From: CAVOJV01 sp963696325
GTDB taxonomy: Bacteria > Pseudomonadota > Gammaproteobacteria > Competibacterales > Competibacteraceae
Direction of reading: 5' to 3'
Assembly: GCA_963696325.1 (NCBI GenBank)
Contig: CAVOJV010000005.1
Coordinates: 62,001 to 126,000 of the forward strand
DNA: 64,000 nt
Within the stretch, counting starts at the first letter, position 1; each line of letters opens with the position of its first letter. Positions 8,514 through 16,525 of this stretch are shown piece by piece. The position numbers were made by a program, and so were the translations under genes. A model generated the notes under the pieces. That model saw only the letters and a program-made list of their open reading frames with translations, ran no database searches and was not told the origin of the DNA.

Positions 8514-9182
8514 ATGCAAAGCAATACTACTCACCTTTCCATCCTGGCTTTGACGTGGCTGCTTTACGGCCTGCTCCATTCACTGCTGGCTTCTCTGGGG
8601 GTGAAACGGTGGGTTACAAAGTGTTGGCCAACGGTAACACCATGGTATCGGCTGCTTTATAATTTTTTGGCTGTCGTTTTGCTGCTTCCACCGTTAGCAC
8701 TTACCTTGGCTTGGCGGGGAACACCGTTATGGGAATGGAGGGGTATCTGGGGATGGGTTGCCAATAGCGCTGCATTCGCCGCAATTTTTGGATTCTTGTG
8801 GACCTTGCGGTACTACGATGGCAGGGAATTTCTGGGGTTACGGCAACGGCGTCAAGGAGAGAATGGCATCGAGGATCAGGAATGCTTTCGTCTCTCGCCT
8901 TTGCACCGTTATGTGCGCCACCCTTGGTATGCGTTAGGTTTGGTGATCATCTGGACTCGGGACATGGACCTCGCCTTTCTGGCAACCGGTATCGGCATAA
9001 CCGTGTATTTCGTGATTGGCTCGCGACTGGAGGAACGCAAACTGCTCTTTTATTATGGCGATGTTTATCGGCAATATCGAGAGCAGGTTCCTGGCCTAAT
9101 CCCGTGTCCCTGGATGCGCTTGAGTAAAAAGGCTGCTGCGGAATTAATGATATCAGCCGAGCGGAGGAGGTCGATCGTTTGA
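8514..9182 (+). CDS. isoprenylcysteine methyltransferase-family / NnrU-like membrane protein
   Basis: Polytopic membrane protein of 222 residues with about five hydrophobic segments. The C-terminal half carries the ICMT/PEMT fold motif: LHRYVRHPWYALGLVI, then a conserved EERKLLFYYGDVYRQYREQVPGLIP, where the RHP and EE..L residues form the S-adenosylmethionine site in family members. The N-terminal half (LYGLLHSLLAS) resembles NnrU-like proteins. The acceptor substrate is unknown in bacteria. The gene starts right after the AT-rich promoter region and appears monocistronic. Confidence 0.75.
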   Translation: MQSNTTHLSILALTWLLYGLLHSLLASLGVKRWVTKCWPTVTPWYRLLYNFLAVVLLLPPLALTLAWRGTPLWEWRGIWGWVANSAAFAAIFGFLWTLRYYDGREFLGLRQRRQGENGIEDQECFRLSPLHRYVRHPWYALGLVIIWTRDMDLAFLATGIGITVYFVIGSRLEERKLLFYYGDVYRQYREQVPGLIPCPWMRLSKKAAAELMISAERRRSIV

Positions 9183-9270
9183 TGAGGGAACTGAAAAAAG
9201 CGAGGACTCGCAAGAGAGTTTCTCGCAAGTCCCTTCTCAATTCGTAGTATTTAGGCGCTAAACTACTAGT

Positions 9271-9669
9271 TTATCGGTTTTTCTCAGTTAGTTTCCGAAT
9301 GCTCTCATTGAGTACATCCACGCGCTTGGCGAGTTCCTGAATATCGTGATCCGTCGGTATACTCAACCGATTTAATGCGCGGGCAACACGATCCTGGAAG
9401 GCCTGCTCCAGCTTATCCAACTGCTCGGTAGCTTTATCCTTCATCTCTTCCACCCTGCCTTTTATTTTCTCTACTTTATCGCCGGCAGCTTTTTTGGTGC
9501 GTGCTTCGACTTCCTCTCCTTCCTTAATCAGGGATTCAAATAGCTTGCTGCCTTCCTCCTGGGTAATCACAAAGGCGCCTAAACCAGCTAACCAAATCTG
9601 ATTGGCAGAGTTCATAATGCTATTAGCCAGTTGCTTTTCAGTGGCCTTGCTTTTCGGTAATGTTGCCAT
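9271..9669 (-). CDS. phasin-family (polyhydroxyalkanoate granule-associated) protein
   Basis: Short, highly charged helical protein of 132 residues matching the poly(hydroxyalkanoate) granule-associated phasin group. The N-terminal SANQIWLAGLGAFVITQEEG block is the family hallmark, followed by a long Lys/Glu-rich amphipathic helix and a C-terminal heptad segment (LAKRVDVLNESIRKL) that should form a coiled coil. Phasins coat PHA granules in the cytoplasm; related proteins serve as general helical chaperones. No phaC or phaZ gene is nearby, so a PHA role is inferred from family only. Monocistronic, with AT-rich DNA upstream. Confidence 0.85.
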   Translation of the reverse strand: MATLPKSKATEKQLANSIMNSANQIWLAGLGAFVITQEEGSKLFESLIKEGEEVEARTKKAAGDKVEKIKGRVEEMKDKATEQLDKLEQAFQDRVARALNRLSIPTDHDIQELAKRVDVLNESIRKLTEKNR

Positions 9670-10099
9670 GATTCTCTCGATCGTGGAGGTTGTAAGCTAA
9701 CAAGAAAAAACGATTTTAAATTTATTCCTGCGTAACGAGATAATATAAATATTTTATATCTTAATAATTAAAATTAGAGCAAACATACTAAGGTCTATTC
9801 ACAATTAAGCCCACCAGATATAAACGCAGACGAAATGTATCTTAAGCAGGAAGTCCTAGGAGTCTGTCGGACTTAATCAGTAACATGCTGATTTTATGTG
9901 CTTTTTAAAAATAGTTAGAAATATTAACTCGGTAAAAATCAAATAGTTAAATGACAAGTCCGACAAACTCCTAGGCGAATTTCTTATGCCGGATGGGGAT
10001 CCATCGAAATTGCCTGATTCGATTGAAAAAACATTCGCTCAAGCCGCGATTTTTGGATAACAGCAGCTTGGTATTTGTAAACGGGTCTCAATGAATTCG
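9670..10099. other. AT-rich intergenic region holding a MITE-like element
   Basis: This 430-bp spacer between two minus-strand genes contains the 121-bp inverted-repeat element annotated separately. The rest (9670-9854 and 9976-10099) is AT-rich and has no open frame that I would call. The left part should hold the phasin promoter. Confidence 0.5.
9855..9975. mobile_element. MITE-like element with 20-bp terminal inverted repeats
   Basis: The left end CCTAGGAGTCTGTCGGACTT (9855-9874) is repeated in reverse complement at 9956-9975 with one mismatch, around an 81-bp AT-rich core with no coding capacity. CTAG lies at both outer ends and may be a 4-bp target duplication, which would leave GAGTCTGTCGGACTT as the terminal repeat. 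Size, non-coding core and terminal repeats fit a miniature inverted-repeat transposable element mobilised by a full-length IS elsewhere. No second copy is seen in this window. Confidence 0.6.
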
Positions 10100-11167
10100 T
10101 TAACCATCGAATATCTCCTTAACGTTCTTAAGCCATTCTTCCAACAATTCTTTTGCCGGTTTGGCTTCGCATGAAGAACATCCCTGGCCAGCCCATAGAG
10201 GCATAAACTCAGCCCGACCCTGGTGGACGGCGGCCTGGCGAATATCGTGAGTGAGAGCGAGTTGGACGGGATAACCGGGCAGGTCTGCCTCATAGGGTTG
10301 CAGGTCCCTGCTGAAACGGTTTTTAAGTGTTCGGGCAAGTCTACCGGAGAAGGCGCGGGTCAGCGTGGTAGCGATCTCGGTCCCTGCGGACACCATGCTC
10401 TTGTAACTGGGATGGGCGCCGCTTTCAGGGCACGTCAGAAAAGCGGTGCCCATCTGGACGCCCGCTGCGCCAAGAATCAAGGCAGCGGCGATGCCGCGGC
10501 CATCCATAATACCGCCAGCCGCTATGATGGGAAGACGGATATGGTCTGCTAATAAAGGGACTAGGGCAACGGTGCCTATCAGGCTCTGTTCCGGCTGACC
10601 CACGAAAGTGCCGCGGTGGCCGCCTGCCTCCGCGCCCTGGGCGATAATCATGTCGATGCCGCTTTCCTCCAGGACAATGGCTTCCAGCAGGTTGGTGGCG
10701 GTGCCCATGGTGACAATCCCAGCCGCTTGCAGGGCTTGCAAATCTTCGTTCCCGGGTACGCCGAAGGTGAAGCTTAGGACGTCCACCTGTGCTTCAAGGA
10801 TAACTGCCAACTGCTCTTTGAAATCAGGACGATAGCTGGCGGGAAGGGAGGGAGTTGGCAGGCCTAACTCTTGGCGGCAGGGTTCGAGAGCAAGTTGGGA
10901 GAATTCAATCTGCTCCAGGTTCGCCCGGATCGCGGTCGGAGCGAATAGATTGACAGCGAAAGGATTGTCGCTGAAGGCACGGATAGCGGCGATGGTTGTG
11001 CGGATCTCCTCCGGTTCCAGGTAGCCTGCGGCAAGCGAGCCCAGGCCGCCGGCGTTGGATACCGCCGCTACCAGTTCCGGCGTGGTGATGCCGCCCCCCA
11101 TGGGGGCCTGGATGATAGGAAAGCGGATAGGGAGGCGCTCGGTGAGTGGAGTCTTGAGCCAGTTCAT
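10100..11167 (-). CDS. nitronate monooxygenase (NAD(P)H-dependent flavin oxidoreductase family)
   Basis: FMN-binding TIM-barrel protein of 355 residues of the 2-nitropropane dioxygenase family, which oxidises alkyl nitronates; some members are NADH:quinone reductases. Family features are the N-terminal PIIQAPMGGG, the central IAQGAEAGGHRG with the catalytic His, the phosphate loop PIIAAGGIMDGRGIAAAL and GAAGVQMGTAFL. The C-terminal part contains WAGQGCSSCEAKPAKELLEEW, also typical. Transcribed alone; the spacing of 73 bp to the next gene on the same strand would allow read-through from it. Confidence 0.88.
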   Translation of the reverse strand: MNWLKTPLTERLPIRFPIIQAPMGGGITTPELVAAVSNAGGLGSLAAGYLEPEEIRTTIAAIRAFSDNPFAVNLFAPTAIRANLEQIEFSQLALEPCRQELGLPTPSLPASYRPDFKEQLAVILEAQVDVLSFTFGVPGNEDLQALQAAGIVTMGTATNLLEAIVLEESGIDMIIAQGAEAGGHRGTFVGQPEQSLIGTVALVPLLADHIRLPIIAAGGIMDGRGIAAALILGAAGVQMGTAFLTCPESGAHPSYKSMVSAGTEIATTLTRAFSGRLARTLKNRFSRDLQPYEADLPGYPVQLALTHDIRQAAVHQGRAEFMPLWAGQGCSSCEAKPAKELLEEWLKNVKEIFDG

Positions 11168-11240
11168 CTCTTTAAAAGGGACCTTGCAAGTAACAGCGGG
11201 TGATCTATGGGTTCAACGGATACCTATTATTGTCTGGTCC

Positions 11241-11972
11241 TCATTCGTTCTCCAGGAAATGTTTGATGAGCGTTCCGGCCAACATCATGCCAAATAGAGC
11301 GGGTAAATAGGAAATGGTGCCATTGACGGCCCGGGGCTGGCCGGCAGTGCCGCCGCCTGCGGGTTGATGAGGCAAGGGTTGGCGGCGGGGTTCGTCGGAA
11401 CAGACCACCGGGTATTTCAACGTAGCTCCCAGGGAACGTAAGCGGGCGCGCAACTCTCGGGCCAGCGGGCAGCCATGAGTTTTGTCGAGGCGGGTGACCC
11501 TGACCCGGGTGACATCTAGGCAGTTGCCGGCCCCCATGGCCGAAATGACTGGGATGCCGTTGCGGGTACAAGCGGCCACCAGAGCCGCTTTGCAGGCGAT
11601 ACTATCGATGCAGTCCGCTACAAAATGATAATCGCCTCCCAGGATAAGGGCTTCGGCTTCACCCGGTTGGAGAAAGTTGCTTAGGCGCAGGAGTTCCAGA
11701 TCAGGGTTGATGTCCAGCAGGCGCGCGGCCATGATTTTTATTTTGGGCTGGCCGATCGTGGAGTGCAAGGCCGGCAACTGGCGGTTGATATTGGAAGGCG
11801 CGACTAAGTCATGATCCAGCAGGGTCAAGCGGCCAATCCCGGCGCGGGCGAGGGCCTCCGCAGCGTAACTGCCAACCCCTCCCAGTCCTGCCACGAGGAC
11901 ATGTTTGGCGCGCAGTGAAGCTATGCCTGTCCGGCCTATGAGGATTTCGGTACGGGCGAGGGGATAGGGCAT
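11241..11972 (-). CDS. tcdA: tRNA threonylcarbamoyladenosine dehydratase (CsdL/TcdA)
   Basis: E1-like ThiF-family enzyme of 243 residues that dehydrates t6A37 in tRNA to the cyclic ct6A form using ATP. The adenylate-binding loop is VAGLGGVGSYAAEALARAG, followed by LLDHDLVAPSNINRQ; the downstream DCIDSIACKAALVAAC and ISAMGAGNCLD blocks match the subfamily. The N-terminus (RTEILIGRTGIASL) shows that the start at 11972 is right even though it overlaps the tatD-like gene by 37 bp; the pair is translationally coupled. This tcdA is unrelated to the Tc-toxin gene family that shares the symbol. Confidence 0.9.
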   Translation of the reverse strand: MPYPLARTEILIGRTGIASLRAKHVLVAGLGGVGSYAAEALARAGIGRLTLLDHDLVAPSNINRQLPALHSTIGQPKIKIMAARLLDINPDLELLRLSNFLQPGEAEALILGGDYHFVADCIDSIACKAALVAACTRNGIPVISAMGAGNCLDVTRVRVTRLDKTHGCPLARELRARLRSLGATLKYPVVCSDEPRRQPLPHQPAGGGTAGQPRAVNGTISYLPALFGMMLAGTLIKHFLENE

Positions 11973-12736
11973 GTTTCGATCCTGAACAGTTGCAGGGCAT
12001 TGTGGGTAGTAGCGGCGGCGATCTCCGCAGGGTCCTGAGCGCGCAGTTCGGCAATGGTTGCCAATATTTCAGTCAAAAAAGCCGGCTCGTTGCGCTCGCC
12101 CCGGTGGTTAAGACCAGGCTGGTCAGGAGCGTCGGTCTCCAGCAGGAAACCGTTCAACGGCAGGACCTTGAGCAGGCTGCGCAAGCGGTGGGCCCGTGGA
12201 TAACTGAGCGGTCCCCCAAAGCTGAGCAGGAATCCCAGGTCCAGCAATTGCCTGGCTTGTTGCTCGCTGCCTGAAAAGCTGTGCACCACGCCGCGTACCC
12301 CAGGGTAACCGCGGATGTACCTGATGGCGTGATCCACCGCGCGGCGAGCGTGGATGATGACCGGCAGGCCGTGAGTTCGGGCAAGCTGCAATTGGGCTGT
12401 AAAATATTGAGTCTGGTGCTTCGGGTCCAACCCCGGCAGGAGATAATCCAGGCCGCATTCGCCCACCGCCACAGGTTGTTCCCGCTCTATCCAGTGCTCC
12501 AGTTCGGCCAGGTGTTCTGGGTGGTGCTCGGCCAGATACATGGGATGCAGCCCATAGGCAGGGTGCAGACCGGGGTAGGCCGCGGCCACGGTCCTGAGCT
12601 TGGACCACAGACGGGCGCTGACCGCTGGCAGGATCTGCGTACTTACACCGGCCGCTTGGGCGCGGCGGTAGACCGTCTCGCGGTCGACGTCGAAGCAGTC
12701 AGCATCGAAATGGCAGTGACTGTCGATGATGTGCAT
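11936..12736 (-). CDS. TatD-family metal-dependent hydrolase
   Basis: TIM-barrel nuclease of 266 residues. Metal ligands are visible in order: HCHF near residue 7 (HxH), the Glu in VGECGLDY, His in VIIHARRA, His in VVHSFSGS and Asp in LETDAPDQPG. Family members are 3'-5' exonucleases or D-aminoacyl-tRNA deacylases; E. coli TatD, YcfH and YjjV cannot be told apart safely here, though the short length and LGLDY-type motifs resemble YjjV/YcfH. It overlaps the downstream tcdA start by 37 bp. Confidence 0.88.
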   Translation of the reverse strand: MHIIDSHCHFDADCFDVDRETVYRRAQAAGVSTQILPAVSARLWSKLRTVAAAYPGLHPAYGLHPMYLAEHHPEHLAELEHWIEREQPVAVGECGLDYLLPGLDPKHQTQYFTAQLQLARTHGLPVIIHARRAVDHAIRYIRGYPGVRGVVHSFSGSEQQARQLLDLGFLLSFGGPLSYPRAHRLRSLLKVLPLNGFLLETDAPDQPGLNHRGERNEPAFLTEILATIAELRAQDPAEIAAATTHNALQLFRIETCPIPSPVPKSS

Positions 12737-12851
12737 GGTGTCGGTTCCCGCGGGTTTACCCGCATCAAAATTGGCCTGGTCCGGCTATACCCGCGCCAGT
12801 CCGGCACTGGCGCGGGGCAGGATTCGTCGCGATGTCTCCAGTATTGGCTTG

Positions 12852-13580
12852 TTACCAGTCGATGGGCTGGCGGTCTCGAAAAAACCCACCGCTGGGACCA
12901 GCATCTGGCAGAGTGGCGGCCCACACGATAGTGTCCGCCGCCGCGCCCGGAGAACGATCGGCGTTGGGACCCCCCATGTCGGTACGCACCCACCCCGGAC
13001 AAACGGAATTAACTAGAATATTTTGACCTTCCGTTTCCGCGGCCAGTATGCGGGTCAAAGCATTCAGCGCCGTTTTCGAAATGCGATAAGCGGGCCATTT
13101 GCCACCCATATCGGAAAGTTGCCCCATGCCGCTGGAGACGTTGACGATGCGCCCGTAGCGTTGATGCTTCATGAGCGGCACCAATTCCTGAGCCAATAAC
13201 AGCGGACCATAGAGATTGACCTTGAGCGTTGCCTGCAGGATGCTCAGGCTGGCGCTAAAGACGCTGGCGCCATGGCTGTCCTCGGGGCCGTGGCTGTCCA
13301 TGAAAACCCCGGCATTGTTCACCAGGATGTCTAGGCGCCCACAGCGGCTTTGAACGAACTCGCCCAAGGAGGCTATGCTGCTCTCGGCAGTGACATCAAG
13401 GGGATGAAACAGAACATCCAAATTTTCACCCAGTAACTTTTCAAGCGCCGCCTGGCCTTTGCCTGGGTTGCGGCTGGTGAGAATCACACAGATATCCTGG
13501 CGCGCCAATTGGCGCGCTGTCTCAAAGCCGATACCGCGGTTTGCCCCGCTGACGATGGCAACCCGTTTATTCGTGTGCAT
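12852..13580 (-). CDS. SDR-family oxidoreductase (carbonyl-reductase-like)
   Basis: Classical short-chain dehydrogenase of 242 residues. The cofactor motif is SGANRGIG (residues 10-17), then NNAG in ILVNNAGVF, catalytic Ser in IVNVSSGMGQL and the YxxxK pair in YRISKTALNALTR. The Arg-containing LTSRNPGK after strand 2 suggests NADPH preference. The C-terminal CPGWVRTDMGG is the usual loop. Sequence style resembles plant and bacterial (+)-neomenthol/carbonyl reductases; the substrate is unknown. Its start lies 5' of the lpd terminator region and it is transcribed on its own. Confidence 0.85.
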   Translation of the reverse strand: MHTNKRVAIVSGANRGIGFETARQLARQDICVILTSRNPGKGQAALEKLLGENLDVLFHPLDVTAESSIASLGEFVQSRCGRLDILVNNAGVFMDSHGPEDSHGASVFSASLSILQATLKVNLYGPLLLAQELVPLMKHQRYGRIVNVSSGMGQLSDMGGKWPAYRISKTALNALTRILAAETEGQNILVNSVCPGWVRTDMGGPNADRSPGAAADTIVWAATLPDAGPSGGFFRDRQPIDW

Positions 13581-13672
13581 GGTTATGCTCCTTAGCGAGG
13601 ATACGCGAGCTAATGGACGCTAATCTCATGGGGGGCTCAATGTTGGGGATAGCTACTGAAATTATTATAAGT

Positions 13673-13693
13673 AAAACCCCGCCTTTGGCGGGG
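13673..13693 (-). terminator. Rho-independent terminator of the sucAB-lpd operon
   Basis: Read on the minus strand, a perfect 7-bp stem CCCCGCC/GGCGGGG with a 3-nt loop is followed by TTTTAC. It lies 54 bp after the lpd stop, in the correct orientation to end the operon. Confidence 0.85.
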
Positions 13694-13746
13694 CTAGGCG
13701 AGCGGTATTCTTGCGCTTGGCAGAGCAGGCGCTGGATAAAGACCAA

Positions 13747-15174
13747 TCAGGTATTGATCTTGTGCAACGCTCTGCCATGCACGGACAGGGCCGCTTCGTG
13801 CATGGTTTCGTACAAGGTTGGATGACTGTGTATAGTGCGGGCCAGATCCTCGCTGCTGGCGGAAAATTCCATAGCTAGCACGGCTTCTTGGATTAGCTCC
13901 GAAGCGAACAGCCCGACGATATGACAGCCGAGGATGGTATCGGTCTGGCCGTGGGCCAGTAGCTTGACCATGCCTACCGCTCCATCCATGGCCTTGGCGC
14001 GGCCATTGGCGGCGAAGGGGAAAGTCCCGACTTTGTAGGGAATACCCTCAGCCTTCAGTGCCTGCTCGGTCTTGCCCACCCAAGCGATCTCTGGGTTAGT
14101 ATAGATCACCCAGGGAATGTTATCGTAGTTTATGTGACCATAGTTGCCAGCAATGATTTCGGCCACCATGACACCTTCTTCGGAACCCTTGTGGGCCAGC
14201 ATGGGGCCGCGTACCACGTCGCCGACAGCATACACGCCAGGTTGGTTGGTCCGACATTGCTCATCCACATGAATATAGCCGCGTTCGTCCATCAGCAGAC
14301 CGGCTTCGGGCGCCGCTACGCCGTCGCTGTTGGGGCTCCGACCCACGGCTACCAGGAGTTTATCAACCTGGAGTTCGTGTTCGCCGTCCTTGTCCTGAAA
14401 GTGTACCGTGACGTCCTTCTTGCCTTTTTGCGTCCTGGTAACGCGAGTGCCCAGGCGAATATCCAGTCCCTGCTTTTTGAATTGGCGCAACGCTTCACGG
14501 GCAATCTGATGGTCAACGGGAGCTAGGAAATCCTCCACCGCCTCCAGAATCACCACGTCAGAACCGAGGCGTTTCCAGACGCTGCCCAGTTCTAGGCCGA
14601 TGACGCCGGCGCCAATGACCCCAAGCTGTTTGGGAACCTTGCGAAAATCCAGAGCGCCAGTGGAGTCGACAATCAGGTCGCCATCGATAGGCGCGGAGCC
14701 TATTTCGATGGGTATCGATCCGGTGGCGATGATAACATTGTCGGCATCGACGATTGCCACCGTGCCATCGGCGGCAGTGATTTCTACTTGCCGCTCGGCC
14801 AGCAGTTTGCCGCGTCCTTGCAGCCAAGTGATGCCATTGGCTTTGAATAAGGCAGAGATACCGTTGGTCAATTGCAGGACGATGTCTTCCTTGCGGGCCA
14901 TCATCTGGTCGAGGTCCAGCTTTACCGAACCCACCTGGATACCATGGCCGCCCAGCACATCCTTTACTTTGTGGTACTGTTCGGAGGATTCGAGGAGGGT
15001 CTTGGAGGGGATGCAGCCGACATTCAGGCAGGTGCCCCCCAACGCCGGTTCACCTTTAAAGTTGATCCATTTTTCCACGCAAGCGGTTTGCAAACCAAGT
15101 TGCGCGCAGCGGATCGCTGCCACGTAGCCAGCGGGACCGCCACCGATGACAACCACGTCGTAAGTCTTTGCCAT
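13747..15174 (-). CDS. lpdA: dihydrolipoyl dehydrogenase (E3)
   Basis: FAD enzyme of 475 residues that reoxidises dihydrolipoamide of the 2-oxoglutarate dehydrogenase E2. The FAD loop VVIGGGPAGYVAAIRCAQLG opens the protein, the redox disulfide is in GGTCLNVGCIPSK, the NAD loop is VIGAGVIGLELGSVW and the C-terminal catalytic His-Glu pair lies in HSHPTLYETMHEAAL. The second FAD motif VYAVGDVVRGPMLAHKG is intact. Third gene of a minus-strand sucA-sucB-lpd cluster, 73 bp after sucB, with a terminator behind it; this dedicated copy supports the oxoglutarate complex. Confidence 0.96.
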   Translation of the reverse strand: MAKTYDVVVIGGGPAGYVAAIRCAQLGLQTACVEKWINFKGEPALGGTCLNVGCIPSKTLLESSEQYHKVKDVLGGHGIQVGSVKLDLDQMMARKEDIVLQLTNGISALFKANGITWLQGRGKLLAERQVEITAADGTVAIVDADNVIIATGSIPIEIGSAPIDGDLIVDSTGALDFRKVPKQLGVIGAGVIGLELGSVWKRLGSDVVILEAVEDFLAPVDHQIAREALRQFKKQGLDIRLGTRVTRTQKGKKDVTVHFQDKDGEHELQVDKLLVAVGRSPNSDGVAAPEAGLLMDERGYIHVDEQCRTNQPGVYAVGDVVRGPMLAHKGSEEGVMVAEIIAGNYGHINYDNIPWVIYTNPEIAWVGKTEQALKAEGIPYKVGTFPFAANGRAKAMDGAVGMVKLLAHGQTDTILGCHIVGLFASELIQEAVLAMEFSASSEDLARTIHSHPTLYETMHEAALSVHGRALHKINT

Positions 15175-15247
15175 GCTTCCTCCTGAAAATTGAGTAGATG
15201 CTGCCGACCGGCAGCATCTGACCGGTCGACCGTTCGGAGCATTTTGA

Positions 15248-16525
15248 TTAGACCTGCAACAACAGCCGTGACGGGTCTTCCAAGCATTCCTTGACGGTCA
15301 CCAGGAAGCGCACGGCCTCTCTGCCATCGATGATGCGATGATCATAGGTATGGGCCAGGTACATCATCGGCCGGACCACCATCTGGCCATTTTCCACCAT
15401 GACCCGATCCATGGTCTTGTGCATGCCGAGAATGCCGCTTTGCGGAGGATTCAGGATAGGCGTCGACATCAAGGAACCGAACACTCCGCCATTGGTGATG
15501 GAGAAGGTGCCGCCGGACAGGTCGTCCATGGACAGCGTACCTTCCTTGGCGCGCTTACCGAAATCGGCGATCGTCTTTTCAATATCGGCGAAGCTCATCT
15601 GGTCGGTGTCGCGCAGAATCGGTACCACCAGGCCACGCGGCGAGGAAACGGCAATGCCGATATCGTAATAGCCATGATAGATGATGTCAGTGCCGTCGAT
15701 GGAACCATTGACGGCGGGGAAGCGTTTGAGAGCCTCGATCACTGCTTTGACGAAGAACGACATGAAACCCAGTCTGACCCCGTAGTCTTTTTCAAACTTG
15801 TCCTTGTAACGGGTGCGGATATCCATGACCGGCTGCATGTTTACCTCGTTGAACGTCGTCAGCATGGCCGCTGCGTGCTGGGCCTCCACCAGGCGCTCGG
15901 CGATGCGGGTGCGCAGACGGGTCATGGGGACGCGCTGTTCGATGCGTCCACGGGTATCGGCAGGCACTCTGGAGGCTGCGGGTCTGGGTGCCTCGGCGGC
16001 AGGTTTGCTGGGTGCCGGGGCGGGAGGCGGGGTTGGCGCTACCGGCGCGGCGCTGGATTGGGTATCTATATAGGCCAGCACATCGGCCTTGGTTACGCGC
16101 CCGTCGCGGCCACTGCCGCCTATCTTGTTGATGTCCAGGTTATGTTCATGGAGCAGGCGGCGAACCGCCGGGCTGAGAGACTCCAGGTCGGCCATGCTGA
16201 TGCTGGATTCAGCGGCTATCGCCGCCGTGGGTACAGCCGCTTTAACAGCCGGGGCGGCAACGGAGGTGGCGGCGACAGGCTGGGACCCGCTTACCTCAAT
16301 GCTGGCGATCAGGTCACCGGTGGTGACGGTCTCGCCATCGCCGCGCAGGATTATACCCAGAACACCGTCGGCAGGGGCGGGAATTTCCAAAACGACCTTA
16401 TCCGTTTCCAGGTCGACCAGATTTTCGTCTCGTTTTACCGGATCACCAGGCTTCTTATGCCAGTTGACGAGGGTGCCGTCCGCCACGGACTCTGGGAGGA
16501 CAGGAACTCGTACTTCTACGCTCAT
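15248..16525 (-). CDS. sucB: 2-oxoglutarate dehydrogenase E2, dihydrolipoyl succinyltransferase
   Basis: Core acyltransferase of the oxoglutarate dehydrogenase complex, 425 residues. Order of domains: one lipoyl domain (1-80) with the lipoylated Lys in DLETDKVVLEIPAP, an Ala/Pro-rich linker, the E3-binding domain (about 113-150, LSPAVRRLLHEHNLDINKIGGSGRDGRVTK region), a second linker, and the catalytic domain with HTYDHRIIDGREAV (catalytic His and Asp). It overlaps the sucA stop by 4 bp, so translation is coupled. Confidence 0.96.
   Translation of the reverse strand: MSVEVRVPVLPESVADGTLVNWHKKPGDPVKRDENLVDLETDKVVLEIPAPADGVLGIILRGDGETVTTGDLIASIEVSGSQPVAATSVAAPAVKAAVPTAAIAAESSISMADLESLSPAVRRLLHEHNLDINKIGGSGRDGRVTKADVLAYIDTQSSAAPVAPTPPPAPAPSKPAAEAPRPAASRVPADTRGRIEQRVPMTRLRTRIAERLVEAQHAAAMLTTFNEVNMQPVMDIRTRYKDKFEKDYGVRLGFMSFFVKAVIEALKRFPAVNGSIDGTDIIYHGYYDIGIAVSSPRGLVVPILRDTDQMSFADIEKTIADFGKRAKEGTLSMDDLSGGTFSITNGGVFGSLMSTPILNPPQSGILGMHKTMDRVMVENGQMVVRPMMYLAHTYDHRIIDGREAVRFLVTVKECLEDPSRLLLQV

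Noticed and set aside
9195..9245. Terminator after the methyltransferase-like gene
   Set aside because: The GGACT/AGTCC arms pair only partly and no clean T-tract follows.
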